DNA from: Albifimbria verrucaria
Taxonomy: Eukaryota; Ascomycota; Sordariomycetes; Hypocreales; Stachybotryaceae
Reading direction: 5' to 3'
DNA: 64,000 nt
NCBI GenBank assembly: GCA_020081605.1
Contig: JAHREC010000055.1
Location: 62,001 to 126,000 of the forward strand
Shown here: in pieces, positions 21,001 through 30,757 of the stretch
Numbering within the stretch: the first letter of the stretch is position 1
Layout of the letters: each line of letters opens with the position of its first letter
The notes under the pieces: generated by a model
What the model saw: the letters and a program-made list of their open reading frames with translations, nothing else
Databases searched by the model: none
What the model was told of the DNA's origin: nothing
Program-made: the position numbers and the translations under genes

Positions 21001-21912
21001 ATGGGACCATGTTCTCAGCAATTTCCTTTGCTTCGATAGTCTTCTCAACACCTTGGTATAGAAGTACCAGCTGTCGCGTATATTCATGCCACTTAGCTAT
21101 GTCGGGTGAGCCGTCGGTGCCTAGGAAGCAGTCATCTTCTGAACAGCGGTCTGAATAAATCATAATCTTTCTCCGAATCTCTGATGCCGTTGACAGGTGC
21201 GCATACAGAGGCCCCAATATATCTTGTAATACATTTGGAAGTTCTTCGAATACTTTCTCTTCGTTACATCGCTCCTCCACCTGTAAGATCAAACGAACAA
21301 GGTGCAGGTAATAGCTTTCTATTTGATTATGTATCAAGCTGTCAGTCATGCCACTCAAGTCTCCATGATCGTTTGGAGATGTTCTTCCCTTGAACGCGTT
21401 ACAGAGCTGCTTCACCTGGGTTTCATAGGTCTCACGGCATGACACTTCAGAAGCCATCTTGAGTTCGAACTGTCGCCGCAACACATGCTCCTTGTTGACA
21501 GGTACTAACCTTTCTCCGTCGGCGAGTTGCACCAATATGTATTCCGGCTTCTTTGGCAATGGCTCGCATGACTCCTCCTGTTCGCTGTTGACTGGTTGGG
21601 CATCTTTAAGAGGAGTTTCCTGAAAATCTTCTAATCCGTCAATCTCCATCTCATCATCACCTCTTCCTGGTGAGTTTGTCTGTGCACTGTGTTCATCTTC
21701 TTTTACTTTTAATAGGGCCTTTTTTTTAAATCTGCTCGTTTCTTCGATCTTGTCTCTTGCCCCTTCGCCGCTTTGGGTTTGGCAACCTTAATTCCTTTCT
21801 TTTCCGGCTCTTTAACATTCACTTGAGGCTTGTCTTTTGAAGCATTAGATCCATCCTTCCGATTCTGGAGACGTCCTGAACGTCTTGTCCCAACACCGAC
21901 TGGAATAGGCAT
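18002..21912 (-). CDS. Giant coiled-coil protein, several frame changes
   Basis: Starts at ATG 21912 (MPIPVGVGTRRSGRLQNRK), a basic region with a nuclear-type Lys/Arg composition. A globular region of ~250 residues follows (EYILVQLADGERLVPVNKEH to YGPKVLDEFF), then about 950 residues of nearly uninterrupted heptad coiled coil. The frame changes at about 21720 (A8), 20830, 19590 (A5), 19393 (A5), 19185, 19113 (A4) and 18757 (GGG). Every one is repaired by adding one base, and coiled-coil text continues across each junction. Length and layout recall filamentous scaffolds (tethers, nuclear-pore TPR-like or motor-like proteins), but no specific family motif is recognised. Antisense open frames in this region are shadows of the repetitive codon use. 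Confidence 0.65.
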
Positions 21913-22042
21913 TGTTGGCTATTTGTTACGCATAAAGGCCGGGAACAAATCTTTCCATGGGTTAAGGAACGGATTGTGAGACGGTTTTATATATATCATC
22001 AATTTTGGTGAGAAACGAATCGACGAGTTTCTATTATCGACC

Positions 22043-22480
22043 TTATTGTACTAGTAAAAGCGTATTATGCACATCATGCAATGTCTTAAAATAGCCGTCT
22101 TTGGCCAGCTGACTGTGCCTCTTGTGATCCGAACACATATTCTTATTCTGCACATCGGTTTCGAGATTTTTTATGATTGCCTCACCACAGCTCTCTGGTA
22201 TCTCAGTCTTCAAGTTCAAAACCTCGTGAATACCGGTACCATTCTTATGCTGTTCTCGTTGTTTCATTCTGTCTCTTCCTTTCTCTCGGGATCCGTAGCA
22301 ATAGCCCACATATTTTAATGCAAAAACCTGTTTTCCTGCTTCACGCTATTGTAGTAGTTCTCCAGTTGACTATAATCCAGATGACTCTTTTGACTGCTCT
22401 GATTGGATTTAGATAAATTGTCTTGCTACAAAGACTTTTGAGCCATCTGCTTGCCGTTATCGTCAGTGTGTAGGTTTCAA
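22043..22480 (-). pseudogene. Relic of the coiled-coil gene at 24102-24542
   Basis: Reading the minus strand gives KQM...KS, an in-frame TAG, then DNLSKSNQSSQKSHLDYSQ and LENYYNSVKQEN, matching the paralogue's KQMVRKASQKVDTSDINQTN and LENYYNIARQEN. The frame is interrupted and the remainder (22043-22309) is open but diverged. It is divergent from 22840-23630, as the paralogue is from 25005-25852. Confidence 0.65.
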
Positions 22481-22839
22481 AATGTGGAATATCATCCATT
22501 AAATAGGTACCGTGCTTATGAACAAGATTTAGAACGAGACTCATCCGCGTAGGTTAGAATCTATGAGTATGTTGAAGAACGAAGAAGAGATGCAGTGAAC
22601 AGTGCCTGTGGGAGACACCACCCCAATGTAAAATGCTTTCTTACAATGCCGATTGTGGTGAATAGTGGATACAGTCCACTCCAAGTTACCGCATGGTGTT
22701 AATTCATTTTCCAGACCTAGTATTAACATTCAAACCCCGATGTTCATATAAATATGAGCCTTGATCCTATGCGATCAAAACCAAGCGATCAAAACCAGGG
22801 ATTTTCGGAAGGAAAGTGCTAATCTATTGCCTCCTCATC

Positions 22840-23630
22840 ATGACAATTGTTACAAAGTTCATCAAACTTGCCGAAAAGGGCAATCCCACCACAGCCACGT
22901 GTAAAATCGAGGTAGTTTCACTCCCGCTTCTTGTTAGAAAGACTGAATTTTTAGCTAATACGTCGTAGGAAGGTACTAAAATCTTAGAATTTACAACTTC
23001 GGAGTGGATAGGAAAAGAACAAATTAGAAAGATTTCATTCATTGCGAGTCATTTGTCCGAACAAGCCTCGCAGGTGTGTCATTTAGCCCTTGCATTGTTT
23101 CTGTGCGTTGAAGAGCCAGGAATAGAGGTGGGTAGAGGAAATGAAAGTGCCGAGCTTTACGAAAAGGATAAGCAAGACTTGATCGAACGTCTGAAACTCG
23201 AGTTTTTCGTCAAAGATTTGCAGAGTGATCCTTCATGGGCTACCAGGTCGCCACCAAATGTTCCAACCAAGATTCTCACGGCTTATGAAGGAAATTTTGA
23301 GGATGGGTGGGAACAAGTACGTGGGCCTTTTGGCATCGATGACAAAAAGTTGGTGTTTAAAGCAGTTTGGGATTATGTGCACTCCAAGTCCTATTTAATT
23401 GAACTTGCAGGCAACGAGGAACAGCATAGCGAAGACTCTGCTAATCAGCCTCTCAATGAGGTCATGAACAAGGTTTTTTAATCCAAACAGCAACTGAATA
23501 TTTCCGTCACCACGATACTGGATGCCTCTGGGAGATGGAGGATGGTTCCATCTATCTCGTAACGAATAAAGACTATGAAGAGGGAGATGAAATTCACATT
23601 TTCGGGGTACCTGTGGCTGAGGTGGCTTGA
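22840..23630 (+). CDS. Orphan family protein, tandem copy 1
   Basis: ATG at 22840 (MTIVTKFIKLAEKGNPTT). A stop-containing stretch at about 22933-22972 with GTTAGA...CGTAG edges reads best as a short intron. Then GTKILEFTTSEWIGKEQIRK, QASQVCHLALALFLC, LEFFVKDLQSDPSWATR, FKAVWDYV. The frame then needs one base in the T6 run at ~23474, after which IQTATEYFRHHDTGCLWE and YLVTNKDYEEGDEIHIFG run to TGA 23630. About 240 residues. Copy 2 at 25005-25852 conserves all these blocks. No known domain recognised; the CHLALALFLC helix is hydrophobic but probably buried rather than membrane-spanning. Function unknown. Confidence 0.55.
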
Positions 23631-23699
23631 CACTCTTCCTTGCTTTGCGAGCAATTTCTGTTGTACATTATGATTGTAGGTAAAGCAATCACAATAGAC

Positions 23700-23812
23700 A
23701 GCACAAAATATGTAGGCAGATACAGACACATTATCATTACATCGTGGGTTCCTACCAGTAATCTACATGGGTTTCCGGTAAATAATGCATATCAGCGACG
23801 TTGCCATGAGGG
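23700..23812 (-). pseudogene. 3'-terminal fragment of the membrane-protein gene at 28293-29229
   Basis: Positions ~23740-23812 are nearly identical to ~28268-28340: the last codons (LMATSLICIIYRKPM and stop) and the 3' flank are conserved, and the similarity ends abruptly at 23812. This marks the edge of a segmental duplication. Confidence 0.8.
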
Positions 23813-24101
23813 ATGGAATTCTACAGTAATTTCAAAAGTGGATGGCAAGGCTTTCGCATACATATCTATATATCAGCAATATTGGCAGTAAACTCAAGCA
23901 TCAGGTCCTATTTTCTAGCTTAGGGATGTAGATGAGAAATCATGACAGGGTAGTCTATTTTCTGATGGTCGCGTAATAATGTAATAAGAACGAGATAAAC
24001 AATTTCGACGTGAAAATAAACCAACTCATTAAATGACTCTCTTTTATTTCCTAGCACCGTATACCTATTACTGGTACCTACCGGTACAGCATCTTAGCTT
24101 T

Positions 24102-24542
24102 TTATGATGGTTGCAGGGCTGCCTGCAAATCCTCAATTTGGGCCTTCATCCTTGCAATCTCGCTATCCTTCTCCCGTACCTCTTTTGCAAGATTCGTCAC
24201 AACTGAGTCGCTAGCTATAGAGTTTTGCTGAATCTGACGCTTTAGAATCAAAAGCTCATCAATAACCTTCTTGAGGTGTCCTTGTGTCTCAATCTGTCTT
24301 ATCTTCTCTGTTTCTAAAGCGGCAAGTAGGGCCTCCTTGGTTGTTCGCAGATCCGTATTCTCTTGCCGCGCTATGTTATAGTAGTTTTCCAATCGGAGAC
24401 AATCTAGTTGAGAATACTCCAGCGATCGTTTTAACACCTTTAAGTGTCTGTTTTGGTTCGTCTGGTTGATATCGGATGTATCCACTTTCTGTGATGCTTT
24501 TCGAACCATCTGCTTATTTTTCGTCAGCGTCGAGCCATACAA
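24102..24542 (-). CDS. Small coiled-coil protein (146 aa)
   Basis: Intact ORF (first residues MYGSTLTKNKQMVRKASQ). From about residue 45 to the end it is predicted as coiled coil (LRLENYYNIARQENTDLRTT, KKVIDELLILKRQIQQNS, EKDSEIARMKAQIEDLQAAL). Basic N-terminus, no signal peptide or membrane segment. It lies head-to-head with the orphan gene at 25005-25852, about 460 bp apart; the same divergent pair exists in decayed form at 22043-23630. It may be a fragment or partner of the large coiled-coil protein upstream, or an independent adaptor. Confidence 0.55.
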   Translation of the reverse strand: MYGSTLTKNKQMVRKASQKVDTSDINQTNQNRHLKVLKRSLEYSQLDCLRLENYYNIARQENTDLRTTKEALLAALETEKIRQIETQGHLKKVIDELLILKRQIQQNSIASDSVVTNLAKEVREKDSEIARMKAQIEDLQAALQPS

Positions 24543-25004
24543 AGGAGGCTGTTGTCATTCTAAATCTTCGGCCAGATAGAAGAGGTACTATAGTTAAGCA
24601 TATACAATGGCCCTCACCTTTTGTATTATAAGTTTATGAACTGGATAGGCTTTGCGTAGGGCACCGGTAAACAGAAGTCGATTAAGACCAATATCGTGCA
24701 ATACTCTAAGGTTATACATAATTGGGACGACTGCATAGAAACTTGCCCACGTTGCCAAATTCGACCCACTAGTGCTCTGGGATATGAAAACAAAGGCCTC
24801 TTACGTATTCCCCACCCAGCGTACGTTGGCAGAGGAGGACCCTCCCTGTGTTTTTTTCATGTGAATTAGTTTTTAATTTCCATGATTGAAAGTTCAATTC
24901 CTTCCATTATTGAATTTTTGTTTATAACCCTTTACTCTTGTCCCATCTTACCAAAATAAAGGTAGGAGATCTCCCAGAAAGCGACAATCCACTGCCTCAT
25001 CACT

Positions 25005-25852
25005 GTGGTGCCTGTCACAAAGTATCTTCATTTTGCCGAGGAAGGCAAACTCGCCATAGCTAAGTGTTTCATTAAGGTTCCTTATCCTCACCCTCTCCCA
25101 GGAGGGTACGAAAATTCTGAAATTCGCGACATCGAATTGGGTGGGAAAAGAAAAGATCCGCAATATCCCATACATAGAGGAACGTTTGTCCGACCAAGCC
25201 TCACAGGTCTGTCATTTAGTTCTTGCTCTATTTCTGTGCATCGATATCTCAAGAATCGAAGTGGAGAAAGATGGCAGAGAAAGCCCGGAGCTTTGCGAAA
25301 AAACGAAAACCTTGATCAAAGGTCTGCAACTCGAGTTTTTCGTCGAAGATTTGCAGAGTGATCCTTTGTGGGCTACTAGACTCAAGTCGGCGTATTTATC
25401 CATCTCTCCACAACACCTGATGACAGTTGAGGATACAAGTGTGAAGTCCCTTACGGCCCAAGAGGGAACTTTGGAGGAGGGATGGGAAGACGTCGGCCAG
25501 CCTTTCGGTATTGAAAATAAGAAATGCTTGTTCAAAGTAGTTTGGGATTATGTGGATAACACATCATATTTACCTGAACTTACTGATGCAGAGACCTATC
25601 ACCGCGAAGGTAGTGAAGAAGCTGAAGAACGGCCAGTAAACAGCGAAGTTAGGGAAGGAGCTGAAAACGGTCAGTAAGCAAGTTTATAGGCAACGTTTTC
25701 TTCATCCAAAAAGCTACTCAATATTTTGGGCACGGTCCTGATGGGTGCTTATGGGGCCATGATGAGGATGATAATGTCTATCTTGTAGCAGGTAGACGCT
25801 ATGAAGAGGGAGAGGAGTCAAAATCTTGGAGGTCACTATTACTAGAGTGTGA
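25005..25852 (+). CDS. Orphan family protein, tandem copy 2
   Basis: Paralogue of 22840-23630. Conserved blocks: VTKYLHFAEEGKLAIAKCFI, GTKILKFATSNWVGKEKIRN (in the shifted frame), QASQVCHLVLALFLC, LEFFVEDLQSDPLWATR, FKVVWDYV, then after a frame change or small intron at ~25676-25692, IQKATQYFGHGPDGCLWG and YLVAGRRYEEGEE, ending near TGA 25852. An insertion of about 30 residues relative to copy 1 follows WATR (LKSAYLSISPQHLMTVED). The start is uncertain; no ATG equivalent to that of copy 1 is present in the first block. Function unknown. Confidence 0.5.
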
Positions 25853-26214
25853 TAATATCACCTTCCACCACCTTCCTTCTTTTTGCGAACAACCGGTGTT
25901 TCATAGGTTTATTCTTAGGGTAACTATACGTTCATTAATTGATATTATAACATGCGACCAAATTGAAAGTGTGCTGGCTTCCACGCCCAAAAGCTGCTTA
26001 TTTGCTTAAAGTCGATTCAACTTCTACGCCTATGACCAACAATATAACTCGTAAAAGCCACGTTTCCCATATTCGCTTGATCGCTTGTAGACGTGGCATC
26101 ACTTTGAGCCGGTTCAGCACGATGAGCTCAACCCTTACAGTCCGTATCAAATCGTCGCCAGCTCCTTCCGTAAACTCTTAGGCCCTGTTTTCCTATGAAT
26201 CTATCGTTGCCTTT
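25853..26214. other. Intergenic, no gene seen
   Basis: 3' flank between the orphan copy 2 and the convergent Ulp1-like gene. A frame at 25963-26181 has no support. Confidence 0.4.
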
Positions 26215-27673
26215 TTAACTTCCTGAACGGCTGTCAAGGTGTCGTAGCCACGGTTCGTAAACCGTCGCAAACATGCGATATCTTTCAACGTACTCTTGTT
26301 CCCAAATATGTTCTCTCAGAGAAACCATAGCTCGATAGATGCGAACTACTATCTCAGGCAGCGCGTTACACTGGGGATCAGCTTGCATCCGTTTTTGGGC
26401 CATTTGCATCATCTTTTCGAAAGCATTATATAGTGACAGGGCTACCCTGGAGCGTCTTCTCAGCATCCTCAGGCGACTCCTAACATTGTCAAGTTCAGCA
26501 ACATCAGCTGCGATCTTAGAGTGAAGATCAGGGCGTGTAGGGTCAATGATGAGAGAGTTAAAGAGATTAGCTGTTTCATCTTTTGATCTGTGTTGACCTT
26601 TACCGCCGAGTTGGAAGCTCTTGGCTAACTCAACCTCTTCTGGGGACACGTCGCCCATAAGTAATTCTCTAATCGCTAGCAGGGAAATCTCGTGATCTAT
26701 TATCTTAAGATCCTCGATATCGACCGAACGAAGAAACATCTTTCGCAAGGTTTCAGGCCCACAGGAATAGCTATCCTTCTGAATTGTCGAATATGTAAAG
26801 TCAATGTCTGGTAGAGGCTCCTGCGGCCAATTCTGGTGCCAAAAACCGTTCACCGATGTCCTAATCAATTCATCGGACGTCGGCAACGAGTTATCTACCA
26901 ACAATCGATCTCGATCATCATTCAGCCATCCAAATGTATAGTGGTCAGTCGTGCGGATGCAGAAGAGGGTCATTTTCGAGCCAGGAGAAAATCTCCTTCC
27001 GCGTGCCTGCTCTTCGAGAAAGATGAACGATATCTCCTTGGGTTCAAAGACGTACTGAAGAAACCGCAATGAAGTACAGATAATATCAGTAGTGAACTTA
27101 GCTCCAAAGGTGTTTAATATTTTGCAAGACTCGGGGTAGATATGGAGGTGTTGCTGATGTAAAGTTTCTTCCTTGTTGACAAATTCATTAGGAGAGTTCA
27201 CACTACCCTGTGGGGAGTCTGGTAACAGTCGTTTGTCAGCGACGCTGTCGTTGGGCACGAGCCGTGCGGTTGTGTGGTTTGTATTGTCTTGCGGAGCCAG
27301 GGAGTGCGTTTCAACACTTATAACGTTCCCCAGGTTATCCCATCGTGACGACAATTCTTTGTCGAGTTCTGCACGAACTGTTGCAACATCGACTTTCGCG
27401 GGTTTAGCGTCTCTGCGTCGGCTGCTGCCGTTGCGTTTTGCATGCGCATTCTCAAGTCTCGGCTTCAGCAAATCCCATGAAATCTGGTGAACATTGCATA
27501 AGTCCCACAAATCTTGGAGTGTCTTCACTTGCAGCCCTCGAGGGTCTTCCGCGCTTCTGTCCCAAGTCTTTTCTCAATCTGGCCTAACAATGCAATATCC
27601 TCGTAGGGTTTGTATCCACAATTTGCTCATGTGATGTTGGCGATTGCTCCTGACTTTCAGCTTTGCGTTTCAT
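26215..27673 (-). CDS. Ulp1/SENP-like C48 cysteine protease
   Basis: Start ATG at 27673 (MKRKAESQEQSPTSHEQIVD). Two one-base additions, near 27610 and 27565, connect it through NPYEDIALLGQIEK and TWDRSAEDPRGLQVK to a long open frame. The catalytic domain is recognisable by the order H-D-Q-C: His in TTDHYTFGWLNDD, Asp in LLVDNSLP, and Gln/Cys in STIQKDSYSCGPETL, the Q-x(5)-C-G signature of Ulp1-type enzymes. An N-terminal basic low-complexity region (KRNGSSRRRDAKPAK) and a ~150-residue helical C-terminus (RSRLRMLRRRSRVALSLY) flank it. The family removes SUMO or related modifiers. About 485 residues. Similar domains occur in some transposons, but no transposase is adjacent. Confidence 0.7.
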
Positions 27674-28292
27674 TTTCTTCCCTGAATCAATCTCTTGTGT
27701 TGAGTTGTGAAGTGAAAACCCTGGGGAAAAAAATGTTTGTCTCTAACGTTATGATTGGGTCGTTTCAAGAGGTCATGTGTTTGTTACTCAATTTAGATGG
27801 TCTTCTTTGCTTTATTCCAAATTAGGAGCTAGTGTCTAATTTCATCCTAATTCGGCTGTCAGTGGAGAAAAAATCAATTTCCAGTGTGCCCAGTATAGAC
27901 TAACGGTTCTTTTCCTAATTTAGAAGCATTGCTGCCTCACCAAATAGGTGAAAATTGACGCTTAGGGATAGAAACATCCATCTCTTCTAGTAACCAATTT
28001 CGAAAGCATATCATGCTATTGCTTCATTAAGGCTGCTGCTACGGTGCAATATAGTAACTCCAAGCGGGTTGAAATTGCTCTAAGTTTCATGGTATGGTAG
28101 GTTAAAAAGACATTCATTATGGAGCTAAGAGCCTAAAAGAAGCAACAGAATCTTACGACACCCATCGCTCGATACAGCAAGACCCACAGTCATAAGCAGT
28201 AAGTAATGCGCAGATTAAAATGTGCAGCATAAAACATGTACGCAGATACACGTACAACCGGATTGTCATTATCGTGGGTTCCTACTAGTAAT
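27674..28292. other. Intergenic, no gene seen
   Basis: No supported ORF. The 28.2-kb end contains the 3' flank duplicated at 23.7 kb. Confidence 0.4.
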
Positions 28293-29229
28293 CTACATGG
28301 GTTTCCGGTAAATAATGCATATCAGCGACGTTGCCATGAGAGATGCCGCTGCCATCAACCACAGAGCCAAATAGCCAAACTTCACTTCTAATGCAATTGG
28401 TATAGCATCCAGCTTCTCTCCGGCTACTTTGTTCAGTCCGTAGCTCATTGCTGCTATCATTAACAACGCCAACATAAGAGGCAAAATGGTAGTAAAGCCA
28501 AGAGCAGTGACTAAGGTAGTCTCGTAGACTGGATGTGAGTTCCAATGGCCGGAAATAGCACCAATACAGCGGGAAAAGCAACGCTTTTAGGTTTGGAATC
28601 ATATTCAAATGGTTTTTCGCAGTCTTGATGTCGTGAGGCCTCCACCCGGGCCATTTTCCAGCCTCTGATACGGCGAATTCCACGCATAATCCAATATCTT
28701 ACATGTGAGTTCGTCCATAACAGAACAAGGAAGGATAAAAAGAGTGCAACAGCCGATACGATGAGGCAAGTTCTGATGTTGAAACGGAGCAAAACCCTCA
28801 CAGCCAAGTTGGGATTTCGGACCTTCGGGATTTCATTTATGGGTGGAGGAAACCATTCCTCAAACTTAGAAGGTATGCGTTTGCATTCGAGTTCGGAGGT
28901 CTCCCAGCATAAATTCCCACTCCCTATCGTCAACTTCTTCGGCAGATCGTCGAGAAGTCTGGAAGCTTTAGTCACCGTATCTGATACTTGGTTCACGGCC
29001 TCCGTGGCGGTATCCTTTATTTTTCGAGGCCGTCAGAGGCTTGGTCTAAAGTGCCTGAAAGATCAAAGCGGGCCCTGAGACCAGATAGGTGAGGAGTTAT
29101 TGTGCCAATGCCGCTGGACGTTAAGGTATCGTTTTGTACAGCATGCGCTAAAATGCAGAAGGCGGCCAACGCAGAGATGATAGAAATGGCTGACAATACT
29201 GCGGGTTTAAATATCGACCTTATATTCAT
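28293..29229 (-). CDS. Multi-pass membrane protein, fungal orphan
   Basis: Start ATG at 29229; N-terminal hydrophobic segment (PAVLSAISIISALAAFCILA), then an extracytoplasmic region with a coiled segment and NLCWETSELEC, reminiscent of the Cys-pair loop of SUR7/PalI-type proteins. Further membrane helices at LIVSAVALFLSFLVLLW, FPAVLVLF, ILPLMLALLMIAAMSYG and ALWLMAAASLMATSLICIIY; ends RKPM. One base must be added at ~29017 (A5) and at ~28537 to keep the frame; the joined text SHPVYETTLVTALGF is natural. About 310 residues. Divergent from the membrane-protein gene at 29533, with a shared ~300-bp upstream region. Function unknown. Confidence 0.65.
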
Positions 29230-29532
29230 CTGTTCTTGAAAAAGTCAACAGCGACTTCTTGATCGGTGTTATAGTTTTTCAGGCTAAAGCTCGACCGAGA
29301 AGGGCACACTTCTTCACCATACTTATATAACAGCTAGCACTCATACCTTAACTCTAAAAATAGGACTGCGAAATAAGTTTTCGAAAAGATCATGGAGATA
29401 TTTAAAGACTTATGATCTGGGTGTGGTGTCGAATTTATAGCGACGTTTTCCACCAGTCAGTATATAGTTATAGTGTTGATCACCAATATTTCAGAGCTTG
29501 ATAAACCTATCTTATCCTTTGCAACGGTCTCG

Positions 29533-30509
29533 ATGATGGACCTGCGACTAAGTTTACTATGGGCTCAAGGCCGTCTCTTGACTTGGGTGGTTACGGTTGT
29601 CCTGATCTTGCTGCTAGTTCCTCCGGGTACCTTGGATGCAGCTCATTGCTCTTTCTTAAACGTAGGTGAAGATCTCAATTATATTTTTTTGGTGGAACCA
29701 ACGAAAAGAAATGAATGAAGAAACCATTAAAACAATCCAAAGAATAAAGAAAAGCTTCTGACAAGTAACAGGTCACAGCATCCGCTATTTCAATTACGAC
29801 CGGAAACACAACAGGCCCGGAAATCATCTCGACTGCATCCCAGCTGCTCTGCATCCATGCCGACGGTACAGGTACGTATGCTGTCAAAGACGAATCTGCG
29901 AGGCTGGACCTATCCGACTTCTCCGGCTTAGGCGAAGAAGCTGGTGCTACATTAAAACAAATTCGTGCTAAGGTGGTCGCTACTAAATGGCTGTTTGTCG
30001 CTCTTATCATCACGACCACTGCTTGGTGGATCTTATGTTCGGCAGCATGCTCCATCGCTGCCTGGATCTCGTGGTTGATGTCGATGATAATCGGTGGCGT
30101 TATCGTCATTGTGACCGCGACGACAAGGAACGTAGTCAAGACAATTCAATTCGACTCTTGGAGTAAGGCCAATACATCATATGGATCCCTGTTTTTCGCC
30201 ACGCTATTGATGACGGGGATTTTATTCTGTTGGGCCATCAAAGTAGCATTCTACATGATCCCCATCGAGCGATTCCGTGCCATATTCATCAACAACACAA
30301 AATCGGGTAAACCGCCACAAAAGGTCGCTAGCCTACGAGAAATCAATGGAAGTGGGGCAGCAGTTCCCGATAGAATTGAAACACCGTCAAGGTTTTCTGG
30401 CAGCACGGTCCTGAGTTCAAGCGAGCAAACTGCAATTGATCCAAAACCCAAGGTCAGAAGAACACATTCGAGCTTGTCTGGCAGCACACTTAACTCAAAC
30501 AACGGTTAA
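29533..30509 (+). CDS. Membrane protein with signal peptide, fungal orphan
   Basis: ATG at 29533; signal sequence WVVTVVLILLLVPPGTLDA. Intron 29662-29771 (GTAGGT...CTGAC...ACAG, 110 nt) joins CSFLN to VTASAISITTGNTTG in frame. The lumenal part (ASQLLCIHADGTGTYAV) is followed by transmembrane helices LFVALIITTTAWWILCSAAC, WLMSMIIGGVIVIVTA and FFATLLMTGILFCWAIKVAF, and a Ser-rich cytosolic tail containing two similar short repeats (SRFSGSTVLSS, SSLSGSTLNS). About 288 residues, no frame break. Divergent from and possibly co-regulated with 28293-29229. No family named. Confidence 0.7.
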
Positions 30510-30757
30510 TGCAGCTGTCGCTATTCATGCCCCTCTCATGCTTCATTGTACTGTATTTGTTAGCGATAATTCATTTCTCGATCCGATGTGTTCTAGCTTC
30601 TCAAATACAACAATCTGTATAATACTCCAAGTCGGGCCAAATAAAGCATGTAGAGCTATGGTACAGTGAGGCATCCTCAGGGCAGAGGCTTGAAAGTGGT
30701 TTTACCCGGTTCGGTGCACTTTCTATGTGATGACACCATAAAATAATAAAGGCTGGT

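Noticed and set aside
15662..21912. Numerous plus-strand open frames opposite the coiled-coil genes
   Set aside because: They are antisense shadows produced by the biased Lys/Glu/Gln codon use and have no domains or splice logic.
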